From Fibrobacter sp. UBA1765 (GTDB lineage: Bacteria > Fibrobacterota > Fibrobacteria > Fibrobacterales > Fibrobacteraceae), in assembly GCA_002314675.1 (NCBI GenBank), contig DCGZ01000112.1:1-22624 (forward strand): a DNA stretch of 22,624 nt. Direction: 5' to 3'. The notes beneath the pieces are model-generated. The model was not told the origin of the DNA. It worked only from the letters and a program-made list of their open reading frames with translations, and did not search any database. Position numbers and translations under genes: made by a program. Shown here piece after piece: positions 1 to 8,345 of this stretch; within the stretch, counting starts at the first letter, position 1; each line of letters starts with the position of its first letter.

Positions 1-212
1 CCAGCTTTAATTTGCTTTTCTCTGGCTATTGCTAATTGAATATCGTTGAATTCTTCAAAATAGCCGAGTTTATCAATGTTATATTGGCTGGTGAATCCTT
101 TTATTGACTTATTTTTGTGTTCTTCAATTCTGCGTTTTAAATTGTTTGTAACGCCTGTATAGAGAGTGCCGTTTCTTTTGTTGAAAAGAATGTAGACGTA
201 ATATTTTTTCAT
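1..212 (-). CDS. GIY-YIG domain nuclease-like protein (3' end cut by window edge)
   Basis: The minus strand reads in one open frame from an ATG at 212-210 to the window edge, giving about 70 residues that begin MKKYYVYILFNKRNGTLYTG. The YVYIL segment (residues 5-9), the LYTGVT segment and the following NNLKRRIEEH helix are the hallmark of small stand-alone GIY-YIG proteins (UvrC N-terminal / YhbQ-like family, usually 80-100 residues), so only the last 10-30 residues are missing. The family folds as a one-metal nuclease domain. What the small stand-alone members cut in the cell is not settled. The Arg in LKRR matches the conserved catalytic Arg position. No good Shine-Dalgarno sequence is visible. 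The gene lies directly downstream of a dispersed-repeat block. Assignment to the fold is confident; nuclease activity is inferred. Confidence 0.85.
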   Translation of the reverse strand, partial: MKKYYVYILFNKRNGTLYTGVTNNLKRRIEEHKNKSIKGFTSQYNIDKLGYFEEFNDIQLAIAREKQIKA

Positions 213-265
213 TCAATATTTCTGTTTGTCATAATTTTATTCCTTATGTACTTAAAGTGTTTCTG

Positions 266-430
266 GATTGCTTCGCTTCGCTCGCAATGACAGAAAAGGC
301 TTGCTCGCAATGACAGAAAAAGTTGTTTGCAATGACAGGGATGGCTTGCTTGCCATGACTGGAGAGCCTGTTTAGCAAAGTCAGTGACTATAACGTGCAT
401 GTCATTGCAAGGCCGTAGGCCGCGGCAATC
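266..430. repeat. Composite dispersed repeat block with inverted ends and a 22-23 bp tandem array
   Basis: The block starts with GATTGC (266) and ends with GGCAATC (424-430), so its ends are inverted repeats. Inside are four copies of a CGCAATGACAG-type unit whose GC cores lie at 284, 307, 329 and 352, spaced 22-23 bp. The right end contains GGCC-gta-GGCC-type arms (about 411-421) that form a short hairpin. Read on the minus strand, the left end is the motif TGTCATTGCGAGCGAAGCG followed by AAGCAATC, a dispersed repeat type found in several bacterial groups. The same unit recurs inside the UvrA-like gene at 19248-19363. An open frame crosses this block on the minus strand (400-209), but its product is only repeat translation, so I do not call it a gene. 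Confidence 0.8.
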
Positions 431-435
431 TGGTA

Positions 436-1209
436 TTACTTGATTTCTACAATCAGGTGGATTTCTGCGGAAAGCTGTACTGAGTCGGCGATGGCGTTCA
501 TGTCGCCTGGCATGCCTTTAGCGCGGGCGCTGCCGAGCATTGCAACTCCATTCATATTGTCTGCAAAGACTACACCATCGTTATTGTAGCCAGAACCAAT
601 GTAAAGGACCTTGCCAAGTTTTGCGCCGACGCTCTTTGCATAGATTTCAGCCTTTGCCATTGCCTTTTCGCCAGCCTTCCTGATAATCTTTTCTTGTTCG
701 ACCTTGGAATCCTTGAGGGTTGCCACAGTGCGGCCAAGGTCAAGTTCAGGTTCAAGAGAAAGTGCCTGGATAAAGTCGGCAGCGTCCTGTTTCTTTTCAA
801 TGGTAGCTACAAAGCTCTGGCTTGCCTCGTATTGGGCGAATTCTCTAATGCCGTCCTTGTAAGTCCATTCCTTGCGAAGATCCACGCTGTTCTGCTGAAT
901 ATCGCTTTCAGAAATTTCATGCTCCTTTGCAATGGCAAAGAACTTCTTGCGGCGTTCATCAATCTGTTTGAACAATGCTTCCTTGTCCCTGTTTCGCATT
1001 TCAATGGAAACTCGAACCTTGAATTCGTTGGCTTCAAATTTCTGGGATTCAGTCACATTGACTTCGACGGATGGTACCGCGTAAGGGGCGCCGCTATGCG
1101 GAGTGAATGTTTCCGTCGTTGCAACAGTATTGCTTGAGTTCTTGTGCAAAAGTGCAAGGCAAATGATTGCGAGCACCACGATAAGAAAATACGATATTTT
1201 GTTATTCAT
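436..1209 (-). CDS. SIMPL domain-containing protein (DUF541), membrane-anchored
   Basis: The 257-residue product has an N-terminal hydrophobic segment (about residues 5-23) after a short Asn/Lys-rich start, so it is probably exported and held in the inner membrane or cleaved. The rest fits the SIMPL/DUF541 family: a beta-strand opening (VEVNVTESQKFEANEFKVRVSIE), a charged helix around residues 75-100, the central RKEWTYKDG strand region, a C-terminal helix (EKIIRKAGEKAMAKAEIYAKSVGAKLGKVLYIGSG) and a final VQLSAEIHLIVEIK strand. Family members occur in the periplasm or at the surface and their molecular role is unknown. It starts 61 bp after the stop of the outer-membrane protein gene upstream and may share its transcript. 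No Shine-Dalgarno sequence is evident. The family call is good; the function is unknown. Confidence 0.85.
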   Translation of the reverse strand: MNNKISYFLIVVLAIICLALLHKNSSNTVATTETFTPHSGAPYAVPSVEVNVTESQKFEANEFKVRVSIEMRNRDKEALFKQIDERRKKFFAIAKEHEISESDIQQNSVDLRKEWTYKDGIREFAQYEASQSFVATIEKKQDAADFIQALSLEPELDLGRTVATLKDSKVEQEKIIRKAGEKAMAKAEIYAKSVGAKLGKVLYIGSGYNNDGVVFADNMNGVAMLGSARAKGMPGDMNAIADSVQLSAEIHLIVEIK

Positions 1210-1270
1210 ATAACTGAATCTAGAAAAAAGGATGCCCTAAAACAAGGATTATCCTTATGTCATTCCAGTT

Positions 1271-1966
1271 TTAGAATCCATAGAGAATGTAAAGACCGAT
1301 AATGTTTCGGGTGTTGTTATCTTCAAGAAGAATTGCGATATTATATTCGCCACGAATCGTTACCGCACCAAAGTTTACGTCAAGGCGCGGGATAAGATCC
1401 ATTTTGTAATCGTGCTTTAGTTTGTCAACGGTACCGCTAGTGTTTAGTTCAATGGATGCTGTCACCGGGTTTCCAAAACGCAGTGTCGGAATGACGCCTG
1501 CAGCAAGTTTAAATAGGCCGTCAGGGTAGACAACTGCATCGCCGTATGCGGCTCGTGCTTCATAATCCATATAAAAGTTCTTTGCAACGTTATGGCGGTT
1601 TCCGTAAGTAAGAGCGAGGGCTCCGCCATTGTCTCGATTGATTCCAAAATAACCGTCTATGGCTATGAAGCTTCCTGAACTGAAAAATATTTTACCGCCG
1701 ACATCAATGTTTCCGCGCCATTCCTTGCCTTCGGTAGTTTCCATGAGAACCTTGCCACCGAGTTCCAGGTATTTTGAAAGTTGGCCTTGAAAATTGACTG
1801 GAATGTGCGCTTCGGAATCGAAGGAGCTTACTAGCCCAACGCCAAACTGTGACTTGGAGCGACTGTGGAATTCTGGCCCTATTGTATAGCGAACTTCTTG
1901 AAGAAGGTCATGGGCATTTGCAATGAGGCTTGCAAACAGAATGAATAAGACTAGTAATTTGCGCAT
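1271..1966 (-). CDS. Putative outer-membrane beta-barrel protein, function unknown
   Basis: The 231-residue product starts with a clear Sec signal peptide (MRKLLVLFILFASLIANA, cleavage expected near residue 18). The mature part is a series of alternating hydrophobic/polar strands rich in Gly, Tyr and Phe (for example FGVGLVSSFDSEAHIPVNF, FIAIDGYFGINRDNG, FYMDYEARAAYGDAV, AVTIRGEYNIAILLED), and it ends in YILYGF with a terminal Phe, the usual signal for the BAM machinery. This is the pattern of an 8-10 strand outer-membrane barrel. I do not recognise a named family. A 23-bp palindrome lies 27 bp upstream of the start codon and overlaps a possible -35 box, so it may be an operator. The next gene (SIMPL protein) follows on the same strand. 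Confidence 0.7.
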   Translation of the reverse strand: MRKLLVLFILFASLIANAHDLLQEVRYTIGPEFHSRSKSQFGVGLVSSFDSEAHIPVNFQGQLSKYLELGGKVLMETTEGKEWRGNIDVGGKIFFSSGSFIAIDGYFGINRDNGGALALTYGNRHNVAKNFYMDYEARAAYGDAVVYPDGLFKLAAGVIPTLRFGNPVTASIELNTSGTVDKLKHDYKMDLIPRLDVNFGAVTIRGEYNIAILLEDNNTRNIIGLYILYGF

Positions 1967-1992
1967 GTGTCCAAATTTAGTAAATTATTTGT

Positions 1993-2015
1993 AACTCGTT
2001 GATAATCAATGAGTT
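1993..2015 (-). promoter_or_regulatory. Near-perfect palindrome upstream of the barrel gene, candidate operator
   Basis: On the plus strand the arms are AACTCGTTGAT and ATCAATGAGTT around a single central A, with one mismatch. The inner 11 bases (TTGATAATCAA) are a perfect palindrome. Read on the minus strand, TTGATT inside the palindrome is followed after 16 bp by TAATTT, a weak -35/-10 pair, about 30 bp before the ATG at 1966. A repressor bound here would block RNA polymerase. The half-site spacing does not match the Fur consensus. Regulator and function are inferred only from the symmetry and position. Confidence 0.35.
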
Positions 2016-2036
2016 AGGTTAGCCTAGCTTTGGAAC

Positions 2037-2069
2037 AAAAAAAGGGCCGCAATCGCTTTGCGACCCTTT
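2037..2069 (-). terminator. Rho-independent terminator of the CoA-activase gene
   Basis: Read on the minus strand, AAAGGGTCGCAAAG pairs with a TTGCGGCCCTTT-type arm, and the stem runs into a row of seven T residues (A residues at 2037-2043 on the plus strand). It lies 18 bp beyond the stop codon of the minus-strand gene ending at 2088. Confidence 0.85.
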
Positions 2070-2087
2070 AAAACATTTGAAATAGAC

Positions 2088-5000
2088 TTACTTTGCCTTA
2101 CGCATCTGTGCGGACTTTTCAAGTTCGCGTGCATTGATGATAAGCATCTGCAAGCGGTTTTCGATGTTTGCAAAGCTTGTATCCGGGTCGTAGTCAAGGC
2201 TAAGGACCTGGATGTGTTCGCAACGTTCCTTCACGGCCTTTGTAAGGCCACGGCCACTGATGTGGTTTGCAAGGCATGCAAACGGCTGCAAAATAATGAA
2301 GCTGTTGATGCCGTGCTTGGAGTTGTAAAGGATTTCGCCTGGAATGAGCCAGCCTTCTCCGGTGTTGTAGGTGGTGTCGATGATGTCTGTTACCATGCCC
2401 ATGAGTTCATAGCAGTCTGCATGGTGTTCGTACAAACGGAACCACTTCTGCATGATCTTGTCGACAACCTTTGCCGCGTGGGTGTAGACCTTTGCGGTAA
2501 TACCACCGATGAGCTTGTCTTCGAGCGGGCTTGCGGAGAAGCCGCGCTTGAGCTTTTCGCCACGAACAGCTTCGTCAACACGGAAGAAGTCGAGCATGCC
2601 CGGCAGGTAGACTTCCATGCCGTTGTTCATGAGGTAATCTTCGATGTAGCCGTTTGCACTTGGATGGTAGTTCATGAGAATTTCACCAAGCACAGCAACG
2701 CGTGGCTTACGAATGCCCTTTTCGCGATCTTCAGTAAGCTTTATTTGATTGAATTCCTGGATGCAAGCAATGAACTGTGTCAAAGCCTTTTTCGGGTAGG
2801 CAAGTTCGTGCTTCTTGAGGTTTCCAAGGGTATGCATGATCTTTGGCATCCACTTGTCGTAAACCTTCTGCGTGTCATCCTTCGTAGCTTCGTATGGGCG
2901 AAGTGCTCTGTAGATTGTTTCGATAGCATCCATGCATACAAGGCCCCAGAGCATGTGGAGTCTGAAGTCAAGACCAAGGCGGAAGCCCGGGTGCATTTCC
3001 TTGTTGTCGGAGCCAGTCGTGATGATGGAAACATCCTTGAAGCCGGCTTCGTCAAGAGCCTTACGGGCAAGCACTGCATATTGCACTGCACGGCAGTTTT
3101 CGCAGTTCTTTGCAAGACCCATGGAAACATCGCACTGCTTTACTTCTGGGTGGTCAAAGAGCCATAGAAGGTTTTCGCCGATGTTCACTTGGCATGGGAA
3201 GCAAATGTCGTTGTGAACAAATTTCTTACCAAGTTCAATAGCACGTCTATCTGCAATCGGGAGCTTTTCTGCAATGTAGCCTTGTGCTGTAATATATTCC
3301 TGTGCAAGGAGGCTGAAAGCAGGGGAGAGGTTCGGAATAAGAATGCGACGCTTGCTCTTGTCGGAATCGACGAACGGCGTGTGGAACAACGGTTCGTTGC
3401 TTGGTTCCTTGTCTGGCAGGTTCGCTGCACGGCGGGACTTCACTGTTTCTATGAAGCTCTTGATACGGATACCGACTGGGCCACGGGCGTCGCCTTCGTC
3501 GAGCTTTAGCATCAAAAGTTCCTTGACAGAAGTCTGGTGGAGCATGCGGTTCATTTCATCGGTCAAGATGGAATCGTGGCCGCAGCCGAAGCTTACGATC
3601 TGTACAAGTTCAAGGTTCGGGTCCTTGGCGGCAAGCATTGTTGCGCCGAGCATACGCAAATGGAACGTGTTCTTGATTTCCATTCGGGTTGCCTTAGGAA
3701 CATCCTGGTCGTAGACGCCTGGCAAGCTTTCTGTTGTAAGAACTGGAATGCCCATGCGTGTAAAGTGGCTTGCCACGTTGTGGTTCACAAGGGTATCGGC
3801 ATGGTACGGGCGACCTGCGATAACGACTGCGAAACTGTTGTTCTTGCGAACATCGTCAAGAACCTTCTGGCCTTCTTCAATGAGGGTCTTGCGATAGGTG
3901 TCAAGAGCCTTTTCACCTTCTGCAATAGCCTTCTTCAAAAGCTTCTTGTCAAGTTTCCAGTTGTCGTGGAACCATGTAATGGTCTGTTCCTTGCGGAGCT
4001 TTGCGTTGAACCAGTGGAAAATAGGCTGGTCCATCGGAATGTTGTTGTAGCGGTTCGGATCGTCCGTGTTCTTGCAGACATTCGGGTATGCCTGAACAAC
4101 AGGGCAGACTGCCGTAGCTGTAAACTTTGTGTGATCACTTGGGACTGCAACCATCATCGGGAAGAAGATTCTATCGACCTTCTTGTCGACAAGGTACTTT
4201 ACGTGGCCGTGAACAAGCTTTGCCGGGAAGCAAACCGTATCGGACGGAACGCTGTGGAGACCGCTTTCGAAAAGTTCGTAGTCACTCTGCTTGCTTACGA
4301 CAACGGTGTAGCCAAGGCTTGTAAAGAATGCCTTCCAGAACGGGAGACTGTTCCAGAATTCAAGGGCGCGAGGAATACCGATTGTCTTGCCTGTATTTTC
4401 AACAAGCTTTGCCGGAGCGTAGTCCTTTACAAGGAGCTGGTTCGTGCGCTTGATCATGTCTGGCACGGCAAGCATCTTCTTGTTGATTTCTGCAATCAAA
4501 GCCTTTGTCTTAGGATCGTTCGGGTCGGCTGTAACTTCGCCGCGTTCGCAACGGTTGCCGGTAACAAAGCTCTGGCCATCGCTGAATGTTACGATGGTAC
4601 GTGAACAATGGTTGGTGCAGTACTGGCAAAGCTGACCAGGCTTGTTGTCCCAGCTGAAAGTCTTCATGGCTTCGAGGCCAATGAAGTTCGACTTGAGCTC
4701 CGGATTAGCCTTGCGTTGTTCTTCCATGAACTTCTTGGTAAGGAGAGCGATACCGATAGCGCCCATTTCGCCCGGACGTTCCGGACGGATTGGCTTTAAG
4801 CCTGTGTACTGTTCAAATGCGCGGAGCACTGCGTTGTTCTTGAAGGTACCGCCCTGAACCACAACCTTGTTACCAAGGGTGTTCAAGTTGCGAATACGGA
4901 TAACCTTCGTAAACACGTTGTTGATGATGGAGCGGCAGATACCGGCGATAATGTCTTCTGGCTGCTTACCGTCGCGCTGTTCCGTAATGATGGAACTGTT

Positions 5001-6536
5001 CATGAACACTGTGCAGCGGGAACCGAGCTGACTTGGGCTCTTTGCGTTAAATGCAAGCTCCGCAATCTTTTCCATCGGAATGCCGAGGGAACGTGCGTAG
5101 GTTTCAATGAAGGATCCGCAACCACTGGAGCAGGCTTCGTTAAGGATAATGCCAGTTACAACGCCGTCTGTAACGGAGATTGCCTTCATGTCTTGGCCAC
5201 CGATGTCCAAGATGAAGGAAACATCTGGGCAAAGGCGCTGTGCCGCGTTGGCGTGTGCTACGGTTTCTACAGTGTGGTAGTCAGCGTGGATTGCCTTTGC
5301 AAAAAGCTGTTCGCCGTAACCTGTAGTACCAACGCCAAGAATGTTCAGCTTGCATCCGTATTCTTCATAGCGGTCGCTAAGTTCGTTCAAGGCGCTCTTG
5401 AGCACGGCGAGCGGTTCACCGTTGTTGCTTGCGTAGAAACCATCAACGATATTATCCTGTTCGTCCATCAAAACGAACTTTGTCGTTGTAGAACCTGCGT
5501 CGATACCGAGGTAAACGTTAAGTTCCGTACCACTTGCCGGCTGCGGGTAGTTGTTGCTTGCCATCTTGTGGTCTTCGAGGAACCGCTTGTATTCGGCATC
5601 ATCCTTGAAGAACAGGTCTGCAGCAGCCTTGGCCTTGTTTTCGGCCTGGCGGTTTTCGTTAAAGTGAACGAGGGCGTCAAGGGAATATTCTTCGCGGTAC
5701 AGGCATTCCTGGTCGTTGAACATGGAACCAAGGGAAAGTGCCGCACCAAGGGCTACGAGAACTTCGGAATGTTCAGGAACAATGGCCTGTTCATCTGTAA
5801 TGCCAAGGCGTTCCTTAAAGGCGCGAACAAGAGTATGGTTAAAGGTAAGCGGGCCACCTTCAAAAATTACTGGCGGCTTGATTTCCATACCTTGCGCAAG
5901 GCCACCGATGGTCTGCTTTGCAATGGCATGGAAGCTCGAAAGGGCGATATCTTCCTTGGCGACGCCGCTGTTGAGCATCGGCTGGATGTCGGTTTTTGCA
6001 AACACGCCGCAACGGCCTGAAATTTCATAGACCTTTTGGCCACGGCTTGCGTAACCTTCGAAGGCTTCCGTCTTGATGCGGAGAAGTTCTGCAACCTGGT
6101 CAATGAATGCGCCTGTACCACCGGCACAGACACCGTTCATGCGCATGTCGCTTGCAATGAGCTTGCCTGTAGTAGGATCTTTTTCGAAGAAGACGACCTT
6201 TGCGTCCTGACCACCAAGTTCAATGGCAACCCTAGTTTCTGGGTGAGTTGCACGAACGGCAAGGGCGTTTGCCACCACTTCTTGTACAAAGAAAGATTTT
6301 GTAGCTTCGGCAAAAGGCTGGCCACCGCTACCGCAGAAGGCAACGCCGAACTTTTTGCCAGGATACATTCCATGGGCTTCTTTCAAAAGTTCAAGCACCT
6401 TTGCTGCCTGCATGGCATTATGGCGCTGGTAGGAATAATGGAGCAATTCCTGAGTCTTAGGGTCTACAACTGCAATTTTTACGGTGGTGGAACCAACGTC
6501 CATACCCACCCAAAGATCTTCCATAGTCTTCTTCAT
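2088..6536 (-). CDS. 2-hydroxyacyl-CoA dehydratase activase / HgdB-like giant fusion protein
   Basis: This 1482-residue protein begins with two ASKHA ATPase domains of the BcrA/BadF/HgdC type. Domain 1 has MDVGSTTVK (12-20), ELGGQDAK (106-113), Cys137 in GVCAGGTGAF and Cys176 in GRCGVFAKTD. Domain 2 has GIDAGSTTTK (344-353), DIGGQDMK (444-451), Cys469 in NEACSSGCGSF and Cys508 in GSRCTVF. In HgdC homodimers the two equivalent Cys of each subunit hold one [4Fe-4S] cluster, so here the two halves should do this within one chain. A four-Cys patch follows (637, 640, 644, 663), then a DUF2229-type region (IGIPRALEFWNSLPFW, SDTVCFPAK) and HgdB-like parts (VSFGCGHDS, ICFPCQVN, NCENC, LQPFACLANHI). 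The family couples ATP hydrolysis to very low-potential electron transfer; the substrate of the fused form is unknown. Length is normal for such fusions. The chosen ATG is 6536; Met5 is a possible alternative start. Confidence 0.88.
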   Translation of the reverse strand: MKKTMEDLWVGMDVGSTTVKIAVVDPKTQELLHYSYQRHNAMQAAKVLELLKEAHGMYPGKKFGVAFCGSGGQPFAEATKSFFVQEVVANALAVRATHPETRVAIELGGQDAKVVFFEKDPTTGKLIASDMRMNGVCAGGTGAFIDQVAELLRIKTEAFEGYASRGQKVYEISGRCGVFAKTDIQPMLNSGVAKEDIALSSFHAIAKQTIGGLAQGMEIKPPVIFEGGPLTFNHTLVRAFKERLGITDEQAIVPEHSEVLVALGAALSLGSMFNDQECLYREEYSLDALVHFNENRQAENKAKAAADLFFKDDAEYKRFLEDHKMASNNYPQPASGTELNVYLGIDAGSTTTKFVLMDEQDNIVDGFYASNNGEPLAVLKSALNELSDRYEEYGCKLNILGVGTTGYGEQLFAKAIHADYHTVETVAHANAAQRLCPDVSFILDIGGQDMKAISVTDGVVTGIILNEACSSGCGSFIETYARSLGIPMEKIAELAFNAKSPSQLGSRCTVFMNSSIITEQRDGKQPEDIIAGICRSIINNVFTKVIRIRNLNTLGNKVVVQGGTFKNNAVLRAFEQYTGLKPIRPERPGEMGAIGIALLTKKFMEEQRKANPELKSNFIGLEAMKTFSWDNKPGQLCQYCTNHCSRTIVTFSDGQSFVTGNRCERGEVTADPNDPKTKALIAEINKKMLAVPDMIKRTNQLLVKDYAPAKLVENTGKTIGIPRALEFWNSLPFWKAFFTSLGYTVVVSKQSDYELFESGLHSVPSDTVCFPAKLVHGHVKYLVDKKVDRIFFPMMVAVPSDHTKFTATAVCPVVQAYPNVCKNTDDPNRYNNIPMDQPIFHWFNAKLRKEQTITWFHDNWKLDKKLLKKAIAEGEKALDTYRKTLIEEGQKVLDDVRKNNSFAVVIAGRPYHADTLVNHNVASHFTRMGIPVLTTESLPGVYDQDVPKATRMEIKNTFHLRMLGATMLAAKDPNLELVQIVSFGCGHDSILTDEMNRMLHQTSVKELLMLKLDEGDARGPVGIRIKSFIETVKSRRAANLPDKEPSNEPLFHTPFVDSDKSKRRILIPNLSPAFSLLAQEYITAQGYIAEKLPIADRRAIELGKKFVHNDICFPCQVNIGENLLWLFDHPEVKQCDVSMGLAKNCENCRAVQYAVLARKALDEAGFKDVSIITTGSDNKEMHPGFRLGLDFRLHMLWGLVCMDAIETIYRALRPYEATKDDTQKVYDKWMPKIMHTLGNLKKHELAYPKKALTQFIACIQEFNQIKLTEDREKGIRKPRVAVLGEILMNYHPSANGYIEDYLMNNGMEVYLPGMLDFFRVDEAVRGEKLKRGFSASPLEDKLIGGITAKVYTHAAKVVDKIMQKWFRLYEHHADCYELMGMVTDIIDTTYNTGEGWLIPGEILYNSKHGINSFIILQPFACLANHISGRGLTKAVKERCEHIQVLSLDYDPDTSFANIENRLQMLIINARELEKSAQMRKAK

Positions 6537-6657
6537 AGTGCGCCCAAAGTTAGAAAAATCGGTGGGGAAGAACCTTGTAAATAGGTGTTTATTCCGATAA
6601 AATGTAAAGTTTTGGATGTTTGAAATTAGTTATTGAATTTTTATTCATTAATAAGTG

Positions 6658-6695
6658 AAATCCCGCAAATTTGATTGGGCAAATTCACGGGATTT
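6658..6695 (-). terminator. Long stem-loop after the acetolactate synthase gene
   Basis: AAATCCCG plus CAAATTTG on the plus strand pairs across a 6-base loop with CAAATTCACGGGATTT, giving a 16-bp RNA stem with two G-U wobbles on the minus strand. It begins 10 bp past the stop of the gene ending at 6705. The downstream T run is short (three T), so it is a weaker terminator than the others in this window, but position and stem length support the call. Confidence 0.65.
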
Positions 6696-6704
6696 TGGTC
6701 TAGG

Positions 6705-8345
6705 TTAGATTTTTAATGTTTTCAAGTGTTCCGAGAGTTCCATGTTCGCCGCATAGTCAACAGGGCATTCGATGATGCAAGGGACATCCTGGTTGAATGC
6801 TTCTTGAAGGGTTGGAATCAAGTCTTCCGTGCGTTCAATGCGGTATCCCTTCAAGTTCATGCTTTCTGCGTACTTTACAAAATCCGGGTTGGTGAACTTG
6901 ATGCCAAAGCTTGTTCCGTAGTGTTCTTCTTGCTTCCACTTGATTAAGCCGTAGTTGCCGTCGGTAAAAATCAGGGTCACAAACGGAATGTGTTCACGGT
7001 AAGCGGTTTCAAGTTCTTGGCTGTTCATCATGAAGCCGCCGTCGCCGGTAACGGCAAGAACCTTTTTGTCTGGGTTCAAAAGTTTTGCTGCGACTGCGCC
7101 CGGGACTGCGATGCCCATTGTTGCAAAGCCGTTTGAAATGATGCAAGTGTTGGGATGGAAGCAATGGTATTGCCTTGCAATCCACATTTTGTGCGCGCCA
7201 ACATCAGAAAGCAAAATGTCGCTTTCGCCCATGACTTCTCGAATGTCGTGCAAGACTTTTTGGGGCTTGGGAGGGAAGCTGTTGTCGTTATCAAACATCG
7301 CATGGTCTGCGGCCATCTTTTCGCGAATGCTTAAAGCCCATTCAGGTTCCTCGGTATTTGAGCAAAGCATTCTGAGAGAATAAAGTGATGTTGAAATGTC
7401 GCCAATCACTTCTTCTTCGGGCTGGTAGAATTTGTTGATATGGTTGGGCGTTTCATCGATATGAATGATTTTCTTGTCGCCATTTGTGTTCCATTTTGCT
7501 GGAGCGTATTCGACAACGTCATAGCCTACGGCAATTACGAGGTCTGCAGCTTCCAGGATATAGTTCTGGAAGTCCTTTTGCGGAATACCGATGCACCACA
7601 TGGAATACTTGTTGTCGCATGGGATAACACCCTTTGCCATCATTGTGCTTACGACAGGAATCTTGGCGTGGGTTGCAAAATCGGTTAAGGCCTTTGAAGC
7701 ATTGTTGCGTACGGTAGAATGCCCTGCGAGAATCACAGGACGCTTAGCCTTTGCAATGGCGTTTGCTGCCGTTAACAATACATCGTTACTTGCAGAAACG
7801 GAGTTTTCACGGTGATGTTTTAAAGGAAGTTGTGCGATGCCATCTGAAACAGCCATGGCCGCGATGTTGCAAGGCAAGTCGATATGGCAAGCGCCCGGCT
7901 TTTCCATTTCTGCATACTTGAAGGCAATGCGAGCGATTTCATTTACTGTATCTGGACGAACAACCTGCTTGCTTCGCTTTGTGATAGGCGTGAACATGTT
8001 CACGAGATCAAGATACTGGTGGCTTGTCAAGTGCATTCGTTCCGTACCGACCTGGCCCGTAATTGCAATCAATGGTGCTCCATCGGAATTGGCATCGGCA
8101 ACGCCTGTCACAAGGTTTGTCGCTCCTGGACCAAGCGTAGAAAGGCAAACACCGGCCTTGCCTGTTAAACGACCATAGACATCTGCCATAAAGGCTGCAC
8201 CTTGTTCGTGCCTAGTAGTAATGAATTCAATGGATGATTTTTTGATTGCCTCGAGGAGTTCAAGAGTTTCTTCACCAGGAATTCCAAAAATATACTTGAC
8301 GCCTTCGTTTTCGAGGCACTTGATTAAGACTTCTGCAGTATTCAT
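6705..8345 (-). CDS. alsS: Acetolactate synthase, catabolic AlsS/BudB type
   Basis: The 546-residue protein is a three-domain thiamine-diphosphate enzyme that joins two pyruvates into 2-acetolactate with loss of CO2. Visible motifs are IFGIPGEETLELLEA (19-33), the catalytic Glu47 in TRHEQGAAFMA, LGPGATN, and the C-terminal ThDP/Mg motif GDGGFMMNSQELETA with FTDGNYGLI about 20 residues later. The middle domain reads AVGYDVVEYAPAKWN, where FAD-dependent anabolic synthases carry RFDDR. This matches the FAD-free catabolic AlsS/BudB group. No small regulatory subunit and no acetolactate decarboxylase lie next to it, so the product could feed either acetoin or branched-chain amino acid synthesis. 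A sigma-54-like motif sits upstream at the right distance. An oxalyl-CoA decarboxylase or glyoxylate carboligase is less likely because of the AlsS-like middle-domain motif. Confidence 0.85.
   Translation of the reverse strand: MNTAEVLIKCLENEGVKYIFGIPGEETLELLEAIKKSSIEFITTRHEQGAAFMADVYGRLTGKAGVCLSTLGPGATNLVTGVADANSDGAPLIAITGQVGTERMHLTSHQYLDLVNMFTPITKRSKQVVRPDTVNEIARIAFKYAEMEKPGACHIDLPCNIAAMAVSDGIAQLPLKHHRENSVSASNDVLLTAANAIAKAKRPVILAGHSTVRNNASKALTDFATHAKIPVVSTMMAKGVIPCDNKYSMWCIGIPQKDFQNYILEAADLVIAVGYDVVEYAPAKWNTNGDKKIIHIDETPNHINKFYQPEEEVIGDISTSLYSLRMLCSNTEEPEWALSIREKMAADHAMFDNDNSFPPKPQKVLHDIREVMGESDILLSDVGAHKMWIARQYHCFHPNTCIISNGFATMGIAVPGAVAAKLLNPDKKVLAVTGDGGFMMNSQELETAYREHIPFVTLIFTDGNYGLIKWKQEEHYGTSFGIKFTNPDFVKYAESMNLKGYRIERTEDLIPTLQEAFNQDVPCIIECPVDYAANMELSEHLKTLKI

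Noticed and set aside
209..400. A 63-codon minus-strand open frame with a Cys-His-Cys-Glu-Arg-Ser-rich product
   Set aside because: It is a translation of the dispersed repeat at 266-430, has no family resemblance and only happens to overlap the GIY-YIG start.
1993..2015. Possible Fur box, because of a GATAAT core
   Set aside because: The symmetry and half-site spacing do not match the 19-bp Fur consensus, and no iron gene is nearby.
2058..6584. Several long plus-strand open frames (2058-3167, 3537-4604, 5193-6020, 6036-6584)
   Set aside because: All are shadows of the 1482-residue activase gene; none has a domain or a ribosome binding site.
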